Part shown: in pieces, positions 21,143 through 31,462 of the stretch
How positions within the stretch are numbered: the stretch's first letter is position 1
How the letters are laid out: every line of letters begins with the position of its first letter
Assembly: GCF_024323335.1 (NCBI RefSeq)
Contig: NC_066585.1
Location: forward strand, 531,602,582 to 531,666,581
Source: Lathyrus oleraceus
Lineage: Eukaryota > Streptophyta > Magnoliopsida > Fabales > Fabaceae
DNA length: 64,000 bases
Reading direction: 5' to 3'
Program-made: the position numbers and the translations under genes
Notes under the pieces: generated by a model
What the model was told of the DNA's origin: nothing
The model's input: the letters and a program-made list of their open reading frames with translations, nothing else
Database searches by the model: none

Positions 21143-21450
21143 CCTGCCGAGTCAGTTTCAGTCAGTCTCTTTGTCTCTTTCAGCCAGTATGTGTGTGTTT
21201 GAGCAGTGTTTAGCAACCAACTTTCCTTCCTTCTGTGCGTGGATCCCGTAGAGTACTACGGATGCGTAGGGTGCCTAACACCTTCCCTTCGCATAACCGA
21301 CTCCCGAACCCATCCTCTTTGGTCGCGAGACCATGTTCTTTCCTAGGTTTACTTCGAGCGTTTCCTTTCCCTCTTTTGGGATAAATAACGCACGGTGGCG
21401 GCTCTGTTGTTTCTTTCTTTTCCCGCCGGTTTTTCGCGTGATGCGACAGC

Positions 21451-21468
21451 TGGCGACTCTGCTGGGGA
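21451..21468 (+). other. E3 primer binding site
   Basis: TGGCGACTCTGCTGGGGA, two bases after the LTR end, identical to that of element A. The TGG start fits pairing with a tRNA CCA end; Ogre is known to use tRNA-Arg (family knowledge, not checked here). Confidence 0.92.
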
Positions 21469-22270
21469 TTATAGAGAAGTTGACCTATGCTGGTCCATCT
21501 TCCCTGAGCGAGTCTCTCCTAGCGCTCTCTAGGATTAGGGTTTTGGTTGCTTTCTGCTTGTTGTATTCTATTGCATTCATTGTATATATGTACATTTATT
21601 GTTTGCATTGATTGTGTGCATTGATGTTTGCATTCATATTCATTATTCATTGCTGGCTGGCTGTCTGTTTTTCTTTGTGTGGGGGGGAGTCAGTTGAGGT
21701 AAAAGGTCCAATACCCAGACCATGAGTGCAATCTAGGATACCTAGGAATAGAGTGATTCATGGGAAGCGGGTGGTGTACGCCACTTAGCGGAACATTGAT
21801 ATCACGAGCAGTTCAGACTCTGATGGGGTATTATCGGTGCATACATCGGGTGTGCACAGGATAATATTTCTTGAAAGGGTTGTTTATCCTGCGTTTCTCT
21901 CAGCCTCACCCTGGCCTAGACTACACCCGTGAGTGGGGAAGGGTTATTCATTACAGGTACCGTTGGTGACTCGGTTCTGTTGGTGACTTGGTTCTGTTGG
22001 TAACTCTAGTTCAGACGACAGTTTTCAGTTGACCTTAAGTTGGATTTATGTTCCGATTTTGGCTAAAGTTTCAACCCAGCAATCAGAGTTTGCGCAACCA
22101 GCCAGTCCAGTCTGCATCATGTGCATCATAGCATATTTATTTTTCAAAAGAAACGCATTGAAAAAAAAAGAGTAAAAAAAAAAAGAAAAAAAAAAGAAAA
22201 AGAAAAAAGAACTAATCTCTGCATGCATATCATTTCTCAGGTACATTCACGAGCTTGTCTACTGATAAAG
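21469..22270 (+). other. E3 5' leader, no gene seen
   Basis: Untranslated leader of about 0.8 kb. It has a G run at 21681-21688, a short repeat of GTTGGTGACT near 21964-22000, and an A-rich tract (22146-22210) that would give a lysine-rich N-terminus if translation began at 22121. The absence of family-like sequence there argues for the later start at 22271. Confidence 0.6.
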
Positions 22271-23773
22271 ATGGCGACAGTCCCAGAGCCGAAGCGGAAG
22301 ACCTGTGTCTATGTTTTCCATCGTGAGCCGTTGACTCCACTAGTCGAGTTGGGGAGCCTTGTGATAGGTGACCGTCTGAGGAGTTTTGTTGGGCAGTATG
22401 GAGATATCTTGACATTGTTGAAGACAGTAGTGGACCCAGTACCTCTGCAGACGCTACTTCAGTTTTATGATCCAGAGCTCAGATGCTTCACCTTCCAGGA
22501 TTATCAGCTTGCACCTACCCTTGAGGAGTACTCTATCCTGTTGAGTATCCCTAATCAGCATCAGACTCCCTTCTTGGACGTCCCAAAGGAGGTCGACTTC
22601 AGATTGATTACCAGAGCTCTCCGGTTGAGCGTTGAGGAGGTTGGTAAGAATTGGAGGCCCTGTGGGGAAGTAGTAGGTCTGCCTTTGAGGTTTCTGTTGA
22701 GGATTGCCAGAGTTGAAGCAGATAAGGGGAATTGGGAAGTTTTTCACGCACAGCTAGCTGTCATGATCTATGGGATCATCCTATTTCCCAGTATGCCGAA
22801 CTTCATAGACCATGCTGCTATCAGCATCTTTATCAGAGGGAATCCAGTCCCTACCCTCCTTGCTGATACTTACTATGCCATCCACAGTAGGCATGGTAAA
22901 GGTGGAGCCATTAGATGCTGCTTACCTCTTCTGTACAAGTGGTTCATGTCGCTTCTGCCAGCCAGTGGACCATTTGTAGATACCCAGAGCACTCTGAAGT
23001 GGACTCAGAGGGTCATGTCGCTCACTTCCTACGACATCAGATGGCAGTCATACCGAATGGACGTGAGGGATGTTATCATGAGATGTGGAGAATTCCCGAA
23101 CGTGCCACTTGTGGGGACCAGGGGTTGCATCAGCTACAACCCAGTTCTCTCCCTTCGCCAGTTAGGGTTTGTTATGAGTCGAAGACCTCTCGAAGCCGAG
23201 ATAGCTGAGAGTGTGTATTTTGAGAAGAAGGATGACCCTGTTAGGCTGGAGCAGATAGGGAAGGCCTGGAGATCAGTTGGAGTAAAGGATGGGTCCATCT
23301 TGGGGAAGAAGTTTGCCATAGCCATGCCCGATTACACTGATTGGGTAAAGAAGAGAGTGGAAACTTTGCTGTTACCCTACGATAGGACGGAATCATTGCA
23401 AGAGCAACCACCCTTGATCCTTGCGGATAGTGTGTCTGCTGAGCACTATAAGCAAGCCCTGATGGAGAGTCGGCGTCTGAGGGAGAAGGAGCAAGACACT
23501 CAGATGGAGTTGTACAAAGCTCAGGCTGATAAGCTGCATTTGGCCCATCAACTCAGGGAAGTGCAAGGAGAGGATGCTAGCAGAGCGAGGGGGAAGAAGA
23601 GGTCGTATGAGGAAATGGAGTCCCTGATGGATGCAGAACATAGGGAATGTCTGAGACTGCAGAGAGCAGAGGTCGGTTATCAAAAGAAAATCAGAGACTT
23701 GGAGAAGCAACTCAAAGACAAAGACAATCAGTTGAAGAAGGAGATGGAGTTGAGACAGAAGTCAGAGGAGTAG
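22271..23773 (+). CDS. Ogre ORF1 protein (plant-mobile-domain-like, coiled-coil C-terminus)
   Basis: A 500-residue ORF1 is characteristic of Ogre and lies upstream of gag. I place the start at the ATG of MATVPEPKRK (22271) because the open frame before it is only a low-complexity lysine tract. The first about 350 residues resemble the plant mobile domain/DUF7745 type region, with blocks such as FYDPELRCFTFQDYQLAPTL, LRFLLRIARVEADKGNW and GEFPNVPLVGTRGCISYNPV. The last about 130 residues are charged and strongly coiled-coil in character (YKAQADKLHLAHQLREVQ to the end). No membrane segment or signal peptide is seen. The biochemical role of Ogre ORF1 is not known. The frame is intact and ends in TAG at 23771-23773. 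Confidence 0.88.
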   Translation: MATVPEPKRKTCVYVFHREPLTPLVELGSLVIGDRLRSFVGQYGDILTLLKTVVDPVPLQTLLQFYDPELRCFTFQDYQLAPTLEEYSILLSIPNQHQTPFLDVPKEVDFRLITRALRLSVEEVGKNWRPCGEVVGLPLRFLLRIARVEADKGNWEVFHAQLAVMIYGIILFPSMPNFIDHAAISIFIRGNPVPTLLADTYYAIHSRHGKGGAIRCCLPLLYKWFMSLLPASGPFVDTQSTLKWTQRVMSLTSYDIRWQSYRMDVRDVIMRCGEFPNVPLVGTRGCISYNPVLSLRQLGFVMSRRPLEAEIAESVYFEKKDDPVRLEQIGKAWRSVGVKDGSILGKKFAIAMPDYTDWVKKRVETLLLPYDRTESLQEQPPLILADSVSAEHYKQALMESRRLREKEQDTQMELYKAQADKLHLAHQLREVQGEDASRARGKKRSYEEMESLMDAEHRECLRLQRAEVGYQKKIRDLEKQLKDKDNQLKKEMELRQKSEE

Positions 23774-24386
23774 TTCTTGGAGGAGAAGTCTTGGAGCTGA
23801 GGAGACAGTTGAAAGAGAAGATCACTCCGCTACCAGATTGTTCAGAATGCTCACTGTTGATAGACCAGTGTCATTACCTGAAGACCCTCATCCCTGAAGA
23901 CCGTCTGCCTTAGACTGTATCTTTGTATTTTGTTGCTGAATCACCTCCAGGCTTGTTGGATGGGATTCATTGGTGTGTAATCCATCTCTTGGATCTTTAT
24001 TGTTGAGAATCACCACCAGGCTTGTTGGATGGGATTCTCTTTTCTTTGTACTCTGTTTTCGAACATTCAGTTGTATGACTTCTTTTGTACCCTTATTCAT
24101 ATATAAGGCTGTTGATTTTCTCTGTTGCTCTCATTTTTCCCTGTATTCTGTTTATCTCTTTCTTGTTGCTGCAGGTTGCCATCTTTTTCAAGATGAGTCA
24201 GGCTCCTTGAATGCCTGAGAGAATGAGCATCTCATGTGCATCATGCATATCATTAGACATCATAATCATATCATTTGCATAACAGGTGTTCTTGTGCAGT
24301 CTTCTCACTGTGGGTTCCTGTGTTCAGGCAGGATAGCTGATTCAAGACAACACCGCTACTCAACAAGGCTCAACCATCAACGCAAC
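23774..24386 (+). other. Spacer between ORF1 and gag in E3
   Basis: No supported gene. It contains a direct repeat of the CAGGCTTGTTGGATGGGATT core (about 23950-24030, copies about 61 bp apart) and a second short A/T-rich leader before gag. How the downstream gag start is reached (internal entry, reinitiation or a spliced RNA) cannot be seen. Confidence 0.5.
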
Positions 24387-25170
24387 ATGGATCAAGTACA
24401 AGCCGAGTTGGCAGAGATGAGGGCAAGCATGGCCCAGTTCATTCATATGATGCAAGGGGTCGCGCAAGGTCAAGAAGAACTCCGAGCATTGGTCCAGAGG
24501 CAAGAAGCTGTATTGCCATCGCCCAACCAGCCTCTGCAAGAAGGAAACCCAGTTCCTGAAGTCCCTGCTGCTGCTATTCCCGTCAACAACTACGCTGTGG
24601 GTGAAGAGTTGAGGGGTATCCGAGTCGACGGTCAACCGATTGCTCCGGATGTTGTTAGTCCCAGAGTCATCCATGCTCCGGTCCGTAACAGAATTCCAAT
24701 TGTTGACAGACAAGAGGATTTGCTCACTATGCTCAGTGAAGACGACGATATCTTGGGCAGAAATGATGCAAGAGATCGCAAAGTAGAGGCCCTTGCTGAG
24801 AAGATCAGAGCAATGGAATGTCAAAACTCCCTCGGTTTTGACGTTACAAACATGGGATTGGTTGAAGGACTGAGAATCCCGCACAAATTCAAGGCGCCGT
24901 CATTTGACAAATACAACGGTACCTCCTGCCCTCGCACCCATGTGCAGGCATATTACAAAAAATATCCGCATACACTGACGATGAGAAGATGTGGATGTAT
25001 TTCTTCCAGGATAGTCTATCTGGGGCATCCTTGGACTGGTATATGGAATTGAAGCGGGATTCAATTCGGTGCTGGAGAGACCTGGGTGAGGCGTTCCTCA
25101 GGCAGTATAAGCACAACATGGACATGGCTCCGACCAGAACTCAGTTGCAGAGCTTATGTCAGAAAAAAAC
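24387..25170 (+). pseudogene. gag: E3 gag, N-terminal and capsid part, broken by two A-run frameshifts
   Basis: Starts MDQVQAELAEMRASMAQF, an amphipathic coiled-coil opening. The capsid-like region (IPHKFKAPSFDKYNGTSCP block) runs to an A run at 24957-24962, after which the family reading continues in the next frame (DDEKMWMYFFQDSLSGASLDW block, 24989-25160). A second shift occurs at the A run 25163-25169, after which the frame stays open to 27738. Each shift equals the loss of one A from a homopolymer. Either these are real inactivating deletions, or homopolymer errors in the assembly, or (less likely) two -1 slippage sites. Gag should form the element's particle. Confidence 0.85.
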
Positions 25171-27734
25171 GAAAGTTTCAAAGAGTACGCCCAGAGATGG
25201 CGCGAACTTGCTGCAAGAGTTCAACCCCCTATGCTAGAAAGGGAGTTGACTGACATGTTCATTAGCACTCTTCAAGGTGTCTACATGGACCGGATGGGAA
25301 GCTGCCCATTCGGAAGCTTTTCTGACGTCGTAATCTGCGGCGAAAGAACTGAGAGCCTGATCAAGGCTGGGAGGATCCACGATACTGGTTCCTCATCGTC
25401 ATCAAAGAAACCCTTCTCTGGGGCACCTCGCCGTAGAGAAGGAGAGACTAATGCTGTACAGCACAGAGGGGGTGCTTACAGAGCCAACAACAACAGGGAC
25501 CAGTATCGTCCAATCGCTGCAGTGACCATTCCTGCACCTCAACCGCGTCCACAACAACAAAGGGTTCAGCAACAACAACCGCAACAACGACCTCAACAAC
25601 AGCAACAACAACAACAACGTCCTTTCCAGCCTCAGCAGAGACAGAGGTTGAATCCTGATAGGAGATTCGATCCTCTGCCTATGTCGTACGCAGAGCTACT
25701 ACCCGAGCTACTCCGGTTAGGGTTCGTAGAGTTGCGTACGATGGCAACTCCTACCGTGCTGCCACCCGGCTATGATGCCAATGTAAGATGTGACTTTCAC
25801 TCTGGGGCACCAGGCCACCATACTGAAAGATGCCGGGCGTTTCAGCACAAGGTCCAGGACTTGATTGATTCCAAGGCAATCAACTTCTCTCCGGTTCCGA
25901 ATGTGGTAAACAATCCTATGCCACAGCATGGAGGGCATAGGGTTAATAACATTGAAGATGGGGAAGCTGAAGACCTGGTAGTGAATGTGGAAGATGTTCA
26001 GACGTCTTTGTCGGTCGTCAAGGGCCGATTGTTGAAAGGGGGTGTTGACCCAGGTTGTTCAGAAGATTGTGTGGGCTGTTCAGAGGCTGTCAACGGTTGT
26101 GACCAGTTGAAGACTGGTATTCAGAGGTTAATGGACGAAGGCTGTTTGCAGTTCGGCCGTGCTACCAGAGATAATGGGGCAGTGTCTACTGTCACCATTT
26201 TTTATAAACCGGCTGAAGGAAGAGGGCGTGGGGCTGTCAGTACACCCACCACCAGCAATACTCCGGTTACCATTCCTACCCCGGTAACCATCAGAGCACC
26301 TACTACTATCGTGGCGTCCGGCAGAGGACAAGTTGGAAATAGTAGAGCTGTTCCGTGGAGTTATGACAACGCCTATCGCCGAGATAGGAGGGCTGGTAAC
26401 CAAATGAGGCCAGTTAACCAAGCGCCGGTTACGATCAGTGCTCCTGTGAGGATCCCTGCTGTTACAAGTCCTGTGGTGGACAATGTTGGAGGACAGGGAG
26501 GCTTCACAAGGAGTGGACGACTGTTTGCTCCTCAGCCTTTGAGAGATACTGCTGCTGAGTCATCTGCAAGGGCTAAGGGCAAACAAACAATGGTTGACGA
26601 AGAACCGGATCAGAAGGAGACTGAGGGTTCTTTCCAGAAAGATGTCGAGGAGTTTATGAAGATAATTAAGAAGAGTGACTACAAAATTGTGGATCAGCTC
26701 AACCAAACTCCGTCAAAAATCTCGATACTCTCCTTGCTGATGTGTTCTGAGGCACATCGGGACGCTCTGTTGAAGATGTTGAACATGGCATACGTCCCGC
26801 AAGAGATATCCGTCAACCAGCTGGAGGGTGTACTAGCAAATGTGAGTACCAGGCATGGTGTAGGTTTCACTGACCTAGACTTGACACCTGAGGGCCGTAA
26901 TCACAACAAAGCCTTGCACATCACTATGGAGTGCAAAGGTGCAGTACTATCTCACGTGCTAGTAGACACCGGGTCGTCCCTGAATGTCCTTCCGAAGCAA
27001 ATATTGAAGAAAATCGATGTTGAGGGAGTCGTGCTCACTCCCAGTGACCTGATCGTGCGTGCATTCGACGGATCCAAACGATCTGTGTTTGGTGAAGTCA
27101 CTTTGCCGGTGAAGATAGGTCCAGAAGTCTTCGACATCGTGTTCTATGTGATGGACATTCAGCCTGCTTATAGCTGTCTGTTGGGGCGTCCTTGGATACA
27201 TGCCGCTGGGGCAGTCTCGTCGACTCTCCATCAGAAGCTCAAATATGTCTGGAACGGTCAGATCGTGACCGTCTGTGGTGAAGAGGAGATTTTGGTGAGT
27301 CATCTCTCCTCATTCAAATATGTTGAGGTGGATGGCGAGATCCACGAAACCCTATGCCAGGCATTTGAGACTGTGGCATTGGAAGGTGTAGCTTGTGCAG
27401 AGCAGAGGAAGCCAGGTGCTTCAATATCGTCGTACAAGCAAGCAAAAGAAGTTGTGGACTCCGGTAAAGCAGAAGGCTGGGGCAAGATGGTTGACTTGCC
27501 AGTGAAAGAAGACAAATTCGGCATTGGGTACGAGCCTCTCGCAGCAGAGCCGAGCGTACAAGCAGGTCCGAGCACCTTCACCAGCGCTGGGCTGATGAAC
27601 CATGGAGACGTCTTTGCTGCTGATGGTGAAGACAGTGATCATGATTTGGACGTCTGGGTCCGCCCTTGTGCACCAGGCGAGGTTATCAACAACTGGACAG
27701 CAGAAGATGTGGTCCAAGTTACTCTACTGACAGA
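25171..27734 (+). CDS. E3 gag C-terminus and aspartic protease
   Basis: One open frame. After the end of the capsid region (QRWRELAARVQPPML) comes a glutamine/proline-rich stretch encoded by CAA-rich sequence (25545-25640), then a Cys/His block CDFHSGAPGHHTERC near 25790, which takes the place of the zinc knuckle in this lineage. A second, variable Pro/Thr/Val-rich linker lies at 26160-26480. The retroviral-type aspartic protease has its active site VDTGSS with the aspartate at about residue 604 of the frame starting at 25156, and the conserved YSCLLGRPWIH block downstream. The tail DSDHDLDVWVRP is shared with element A. The frame ends just inside the candidate intron. Confidence 0.9.
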
Positions 27735-27981
27735 GTAATTTTCTTTTGTTTATCATTTTGCATGAAAACCCTACGCTCCGCCCAGGGCGTAGTGGTTCAT
27801 TGTAGGGCCACATCATGTTCTCAATGTTTATAAATAAAGGACGTTTTTTCAATCAAATTTGAGATCTTTGTCTTTCTATTTTTTTTTTTCTCACTTTTTC
27901 AAAACAATAAAAATGGCAATGTTTTTGTTTTTTGTGACTTTATTGAAATCTTTTTCTAAAAACAAAACATTAAACATGCAG
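27735..27981 (+). other. Candidate Ogre intron between protease and reverse transcriptase
   Basis: Ogre elements are known to carry an intron here. A GTAATT donor at 27735 (two bases into a codon) and an acceptor ending ATGCAG at 27981 join the upstream frame in phase to the downstream pol frame; length 247 bp, T-rich, with stops in all frames. An alternative, donor GTTACT at 27718 with acceptor TTAG at 28027, is also in phase and would additionally remove the TAG at 28025-28027. Element A has a GT in the same codon phase after the matching tail. Confidence 0.65.
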
Positions 27982-28027
27982 AAATGATCTTTTGGCATCC
28001 ACTGTGAACGACTCTGTTATGGCTTAG

Positions 28028-31000
28028 TATGATTTCAACAATCCCATCTACCAAGCTGAAGAGGAGAGTGAGGAAGACTGTGAACTCCCTGCAGAATTGG
28101 TCAGATTACTGAAGCAAGAGGAAAGGGTCATCCAACCTCACCAGGAAGAGTTGGAAATTGTCAATCTGGGTACTGAGGACGCCAGAAGAGAGATCAAGAT
28201 TGGGGCTGCTTTAGAAGACTCTGTCAAGAAGAGGTTAATTGAGATGCTAAGAGAATATGTGGAAATATTCGCCTGGTCATACCAAGATATGCCTGGGTTG
28301 GATACAGACATTGTGGTGCATCGTTTACCTCTCAGAGAAGAGTGCCCGTCGGTTAAGCAGAAGCTTCGCAGAACTAGTCCTGATATGGCTGTCAAAATCA
28401 AGGAAGAGGTTCAGAAGCAGTGGGACGCAGGTTTCCTAGCTGTCACCAGTTACCCGCCGTGGGTTGCCAACATCGTTCCCGTGCCGAAGAAGGATGGCAA
28501 AGTCAGGATGTGTGTCGATTACCGGGATCTGAATAGGGCGAGTCCGAAAGATGATTTCCCATTACCTCACATTGATGTATTGGTTGATAATACGGCTCAA
28601 TCCTCGGTATTCTCTTTCATGGACGGTTTCTCAGGCTACAATCAGATCAAGATGGCGCCAGAGGACATGGAAAAGACGACATTCATTACACCTTGGGGCA
28701 CGTTCTGCTACAAGGTAATGCCATTTGGGTTGAAGAATGCCGGTGCTACCTATCAAAGGGCAATGACGACTCTCTTTCATGACATGATGCACAACGAAAT
28801 CGAAGTGTATGTGGATGATATGATTGCGAAGTCACAGACAGAAGAGGAGCACCTGGTAAATTTGCAGAAGTTGTTTGACAGACTGGTCAAATTCAAACTG
28901 AGGCTGAATCCGAACAAGTGCACGTTTGGAGTGAGATCCGGGAAGCTCTTAGGCTTCATTGTCAGTGAGAAAGGGATTGAGGTAGATCCAGCTAAAGTCA
29001 AAGCTATTCAAGAGATGCCTGAACCGAAGACGGAAAAGCAAGTCCGTGGGTTTTTAGGGAGGTTGAACTACATTGCAAGGTTCATATCTCATCTAACCGC
29101 CACATGTGAACCCATTTTCAAACTACTCAGAAAGAATCAGGCTATCAAATGGAATGATGATTGTCAGAAGGCATTTGACAAAATCAAGGAGTACCTACAG
29201 AAACCTCCAATCCTGATCCCTCCAGTTCCAGGGAGACCACTGATCATGTACCTTTCAGTCACTGAGACTTCGATGGGGTGTGTATTGGGACAGCATGACG
29301 AGTCTGGTCGAAAAGAGCATGCCATATACTACCTGAGCAAAAAGTTTACCGACTGTGAAACAAGATATTCACTGCTCGAGAAAACTTGCTGTGCTTTGGC
29401 CTGGGCTGCTCGCCGACTAAGGCAGTATATGTTGAACCATACTACTCTGTTGATTTCTAGGATGGATCCAGTCAAATACATCTTTGAGAAGCCAGCTCTC
29501 ACCGGACGTGTTGCCCGTTGGCAAATGATCTTAACCGAGTACGACATTCAGTATACGTCGCAGAAGGCCATCAAAGGTAGTATTCTGTCAGACTATCTTG
29601 CCGAACAACCGATCGACGACTATCAGCCAATGATGTTTGAATTCCCTGATGAAGACATCATGTACCTAAAGACGAAAGACTGTGAAGAGCCGCTTGTCGA
29701 GGAAGGACCGGATCCTGATGACAAGTGGACACTGATGTTCGATGGGGCTGTGAATATGAATGGCAATGGTGTTGGTGCAGTGTTAATCAATCCCAAAGGT
29801 GCTCATATACCTTTCTCTGCCAGATTGACATTCGACGTCACCAACAACGAAGCTGAGTACGAGGCTTGTATCATGGGGATAGAAGAAGCCATTGATCTGC
29901 GGATCAAAACACTTGATATATTTGGAGATTCAGCTCTAGTGATCAATCAGGTCAATGGAGATTGGAATACAAACCAGCCACATCTGATTCCGTATAGAGA
30001 CTACACCAGAAGAATACTGACGTTCTTCAAGAAGGTGAAGTTGTATCATGTCCCGCGAGACGAGAATCAGATGGCTGATGCCTTGGCTACTTTATCCTCC
30101 ATGATAAAGGTTCATTGGTGGAATCAGGTGCCACATGTTGCTGTGAATCGACTAGAGAGGCCTGCATATGTGTTTGCAGCCGAGTCTGTTAATGCTATTG
30201 ATGATAAGCCGTGGTATTATGACATCAAGAACTTCCTCAAGACTCAAGAGTATCCTGAGGGTGCGTCGAAGAATGATAAGAAGACCCTGAGAAGGCTTGC
30301 TGGAAGCTTTTATCTGAATCAGGATGATGTGCTATACAAGCGGAACTTTGACATGGTCTTGCTCAGATGCGTGGATAGACGCGAAGCAGACATGTTAATG
30401 CAAGAAGTGCACGAGGGTTCGTTTGGTACCCACGCTGGTGGTCATGCAATGTCGAAGAAATTGCTGAGAGCCGGATATTATTGGATGACTATGGAATCCG
30501 ATTGCTTTAAATATGCTCGGAAATGCCATAATTGTCAAATCTACGCTGATAAGGTGCATGTGCCACCAAGCCCGTTGAATGTCATGAACTCGCCTTGGCC
30601 GTTCGCCATGTGGGGCATTGACATGATTGGGAGGATAGAGCCAACTGCTTCTAATGGACATCGCTTCATCTTGGTTGCGATCGATTACTTCACCAAATGG
30701 GTAGAAGCAGCTTCCTATGCCAACGTCACCAAACAAGTGGTTGCCCGGTTCATCAAGAAGGAAATCATCTGTCGTTATGGAGTCCCTGAGAGAATCATCA
30801 CTGACAATGGTTCGAATCTCAACAACAAGATGATGAAAGACTTGTGCAGAGATTTCAAGATTGAACATCACAATTCTTCTCCCTACAGACCGAAGATGAA
30901 TGGTGCTGTTGAGGCAGCTAACAAGAATATCAAGAAGATTGTGCAGAAGATGGTCGTTACGTACAAAGATTGGCACGAGATGTTGCCTTTCGCTTTGCAT

Positions 31001-31462
31001 GGGTACCGTACCTCTGTACGTACGTCGACCGGGGCAACCCCCTACTCCCTTGTGTATGGTATGGAAGCAGTCCTACCAGTTGAGGTGGAGATCCCTTCTC
31101 TGAGGGTATTATTGGATGTCAAGCTGGACGAAGCCGAGTGGATTCGTACAAGGTTTAACGAGTTAAGCCTTATCGAAGAGAGACGGTTAGCAGTTGTTTG
31201 CCATGGGCAGTTGTATCAGAGAAGGATGAAGCGAGCCTTTGATCAGAAAGTGCGTCCTCGGACATTTCAAACTGGCGATCTAGTTTTGAAGAGGATCCTT
31301 CCTCCCGGTACAGATAACAGGGGCAAGTGGACCCCTAACTACGAAGGTCCATATGTTGTGAAGAAGGTTTTCTCCGGTGGAGCCTTGATGCTTACAACAA
31401 TGGACGGTGAAGACTTTCCTTCCCCTGTCAACTCAGACGTAGTCAAAAAATACTTCGCGTAA
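28028..31462 (+). CDS. pol: E3 reverse transcriptase, RNase H, second RNase H and integrase polyprotein
   Basis: Open to TAA at 31460-31462, giving about 1144 residues from the YDFNNPIYQAE block; numbers below count from 28097. The reverse transcriptase has VRMCVDYRDLNRASPKDDFPLP (about 136-157) and catalytic YVDD (238-241). The Ty3-type RNase H follows (about 385-445). A second, archaeal-type RNase H, the Tat hallmark, shows D548 (LMFDGA), E586 (NNEAEYEA), D610 (GDSALV) and D660 (NQMADALA). Integrase has the HHCC region (H771, H778, C809, C812) and D841, D902, E938. All catalytic residues seen are intact. Just upstream, in the same frame, is TAG at 28025-28027: harmless if splicing uses the 28027 acceptor, disabling if it uses 27981. 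Confidence 0.93.
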   Translation, partial: YDFNNPIYQAEEESEEDCELPAELVRLLKQEERVIQPHQEELEIVNLGTEDARREIKIGAALEDSVKKRLIEMLREYVEIFAWSYQDMPGLDTDIVVHRLPLREECPSVKQKLRRTSPDMAVKIKEEVQKQWDAGFLAVTSYPPWVANIVPVPKKDGKVRMCVDYRDLNRASPKDDFPLPHIDVLVDNTAQSSVFSFMDGFSGYNQIKMAPEDMEKTTFITPWGTFCYKVMPFGLKNAGATYQRAMTTLFHDMMHNEIEVYVDDMIAKSQTEEEHLVNLQKLFDRLVKFKLRLNPNKCTFGVRSGKLLGFIVSEKGIEVDPAKVKAIQEMPEPKTEKQVRGFLGRLNYIARFISHLTATCEPIFKLLRKNQAIKWNDDCQKAFDKIKEYLQKPPILIPPVPGRPLIMYLSVTETSMGCVLGQHDESGRKEHAIYYLSKKFTDCETRYSLLEKTCCALAWAARRLRQYMLNHTTLLISRMDPVKYIFEKPALTGRVARWQMILTEYDIQYTSQKAIKGSILSDYLAEQPIDDYQPMMFEFPDEDIMYLKTKDCEEPLVEEGPDPDDKWTLMFDGAVNMNGNGVGAVLINPKGAHIPFSARLTFDVTNNEAEYEACIMGIEEAIDLRIKTLDIFGDSALVINQVNGDWNTNQPHLIPYRDYTRRILTFFKKVKLYHVPRDENQMADALATLSSMIKVHWWNQVPHVAVNRLERPAYVFAAESVNAIDDKPWYYDIKNFLKTQEYPEGASKNDKKTLRRLAGSFYLNQDDVLYKRNFDMVLLRCVDRREADMLMQEVHEGSFGTHAGGHAMSKKLLRAGYYWMTMESDCFKYARKCHNCQIYADKVHVPPSPLNVMNSPWPFAMWGIDMIGRIEPTASNGHRFILVAIDYFTKWVEAASYANVTKQVVARFIKKEIICRYGVPERIITDNGSNLNNKMMKDLCRDFKIEHHNSSPYRPKMNGAVEAANKNIKKIVQKMVVTYKDWHEMLPFALHGYRTSVRTSTGATPYSLVYGMEAVLPVEVEIPSLRVLLDVKLDEAEWIRTRFNELSLIEERRLAVVCHGQLYQRRMKRAFDQKVRPRTFQTGDLVLKRILPPGTDNRGKWTPNYEGPYVVKKVFSGGALMLTTMDGEDFPSPVNSDVVKKYFA

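Larger units (their letters stand above)
15093..21448 (+). repeat. E3 left (5') LTR, 6356 bp
   Basis: Starts TGTAGCACCTC and ends GATGCGACA. Short open frames within it (for example 16034-16384 and 19679-20083) are equally present in the right LTR and look like nothing coding. Three stretches stand out: frequent TTGAC elements (18330-19610), a set of structured modules with complementary arms (20361-21142), and a conserved Tat-type U5 (21240-21448) with a copy of the primer-binding-site start. The rest, notably 16800-18200, is T-rich with many repeats of TGATG and CCCTGCTGTT. Confidence 0.97.

Noticed and set aside
25163..25169. Programmed -1 frameshift at the A7 run in gag
   Set aside because: A second identical step occurs 200 bp upstream, both inside gag where frameshifting has no known role; a one-base homopolymer loss or assembly error is simpler. 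Kept as a finding to check.
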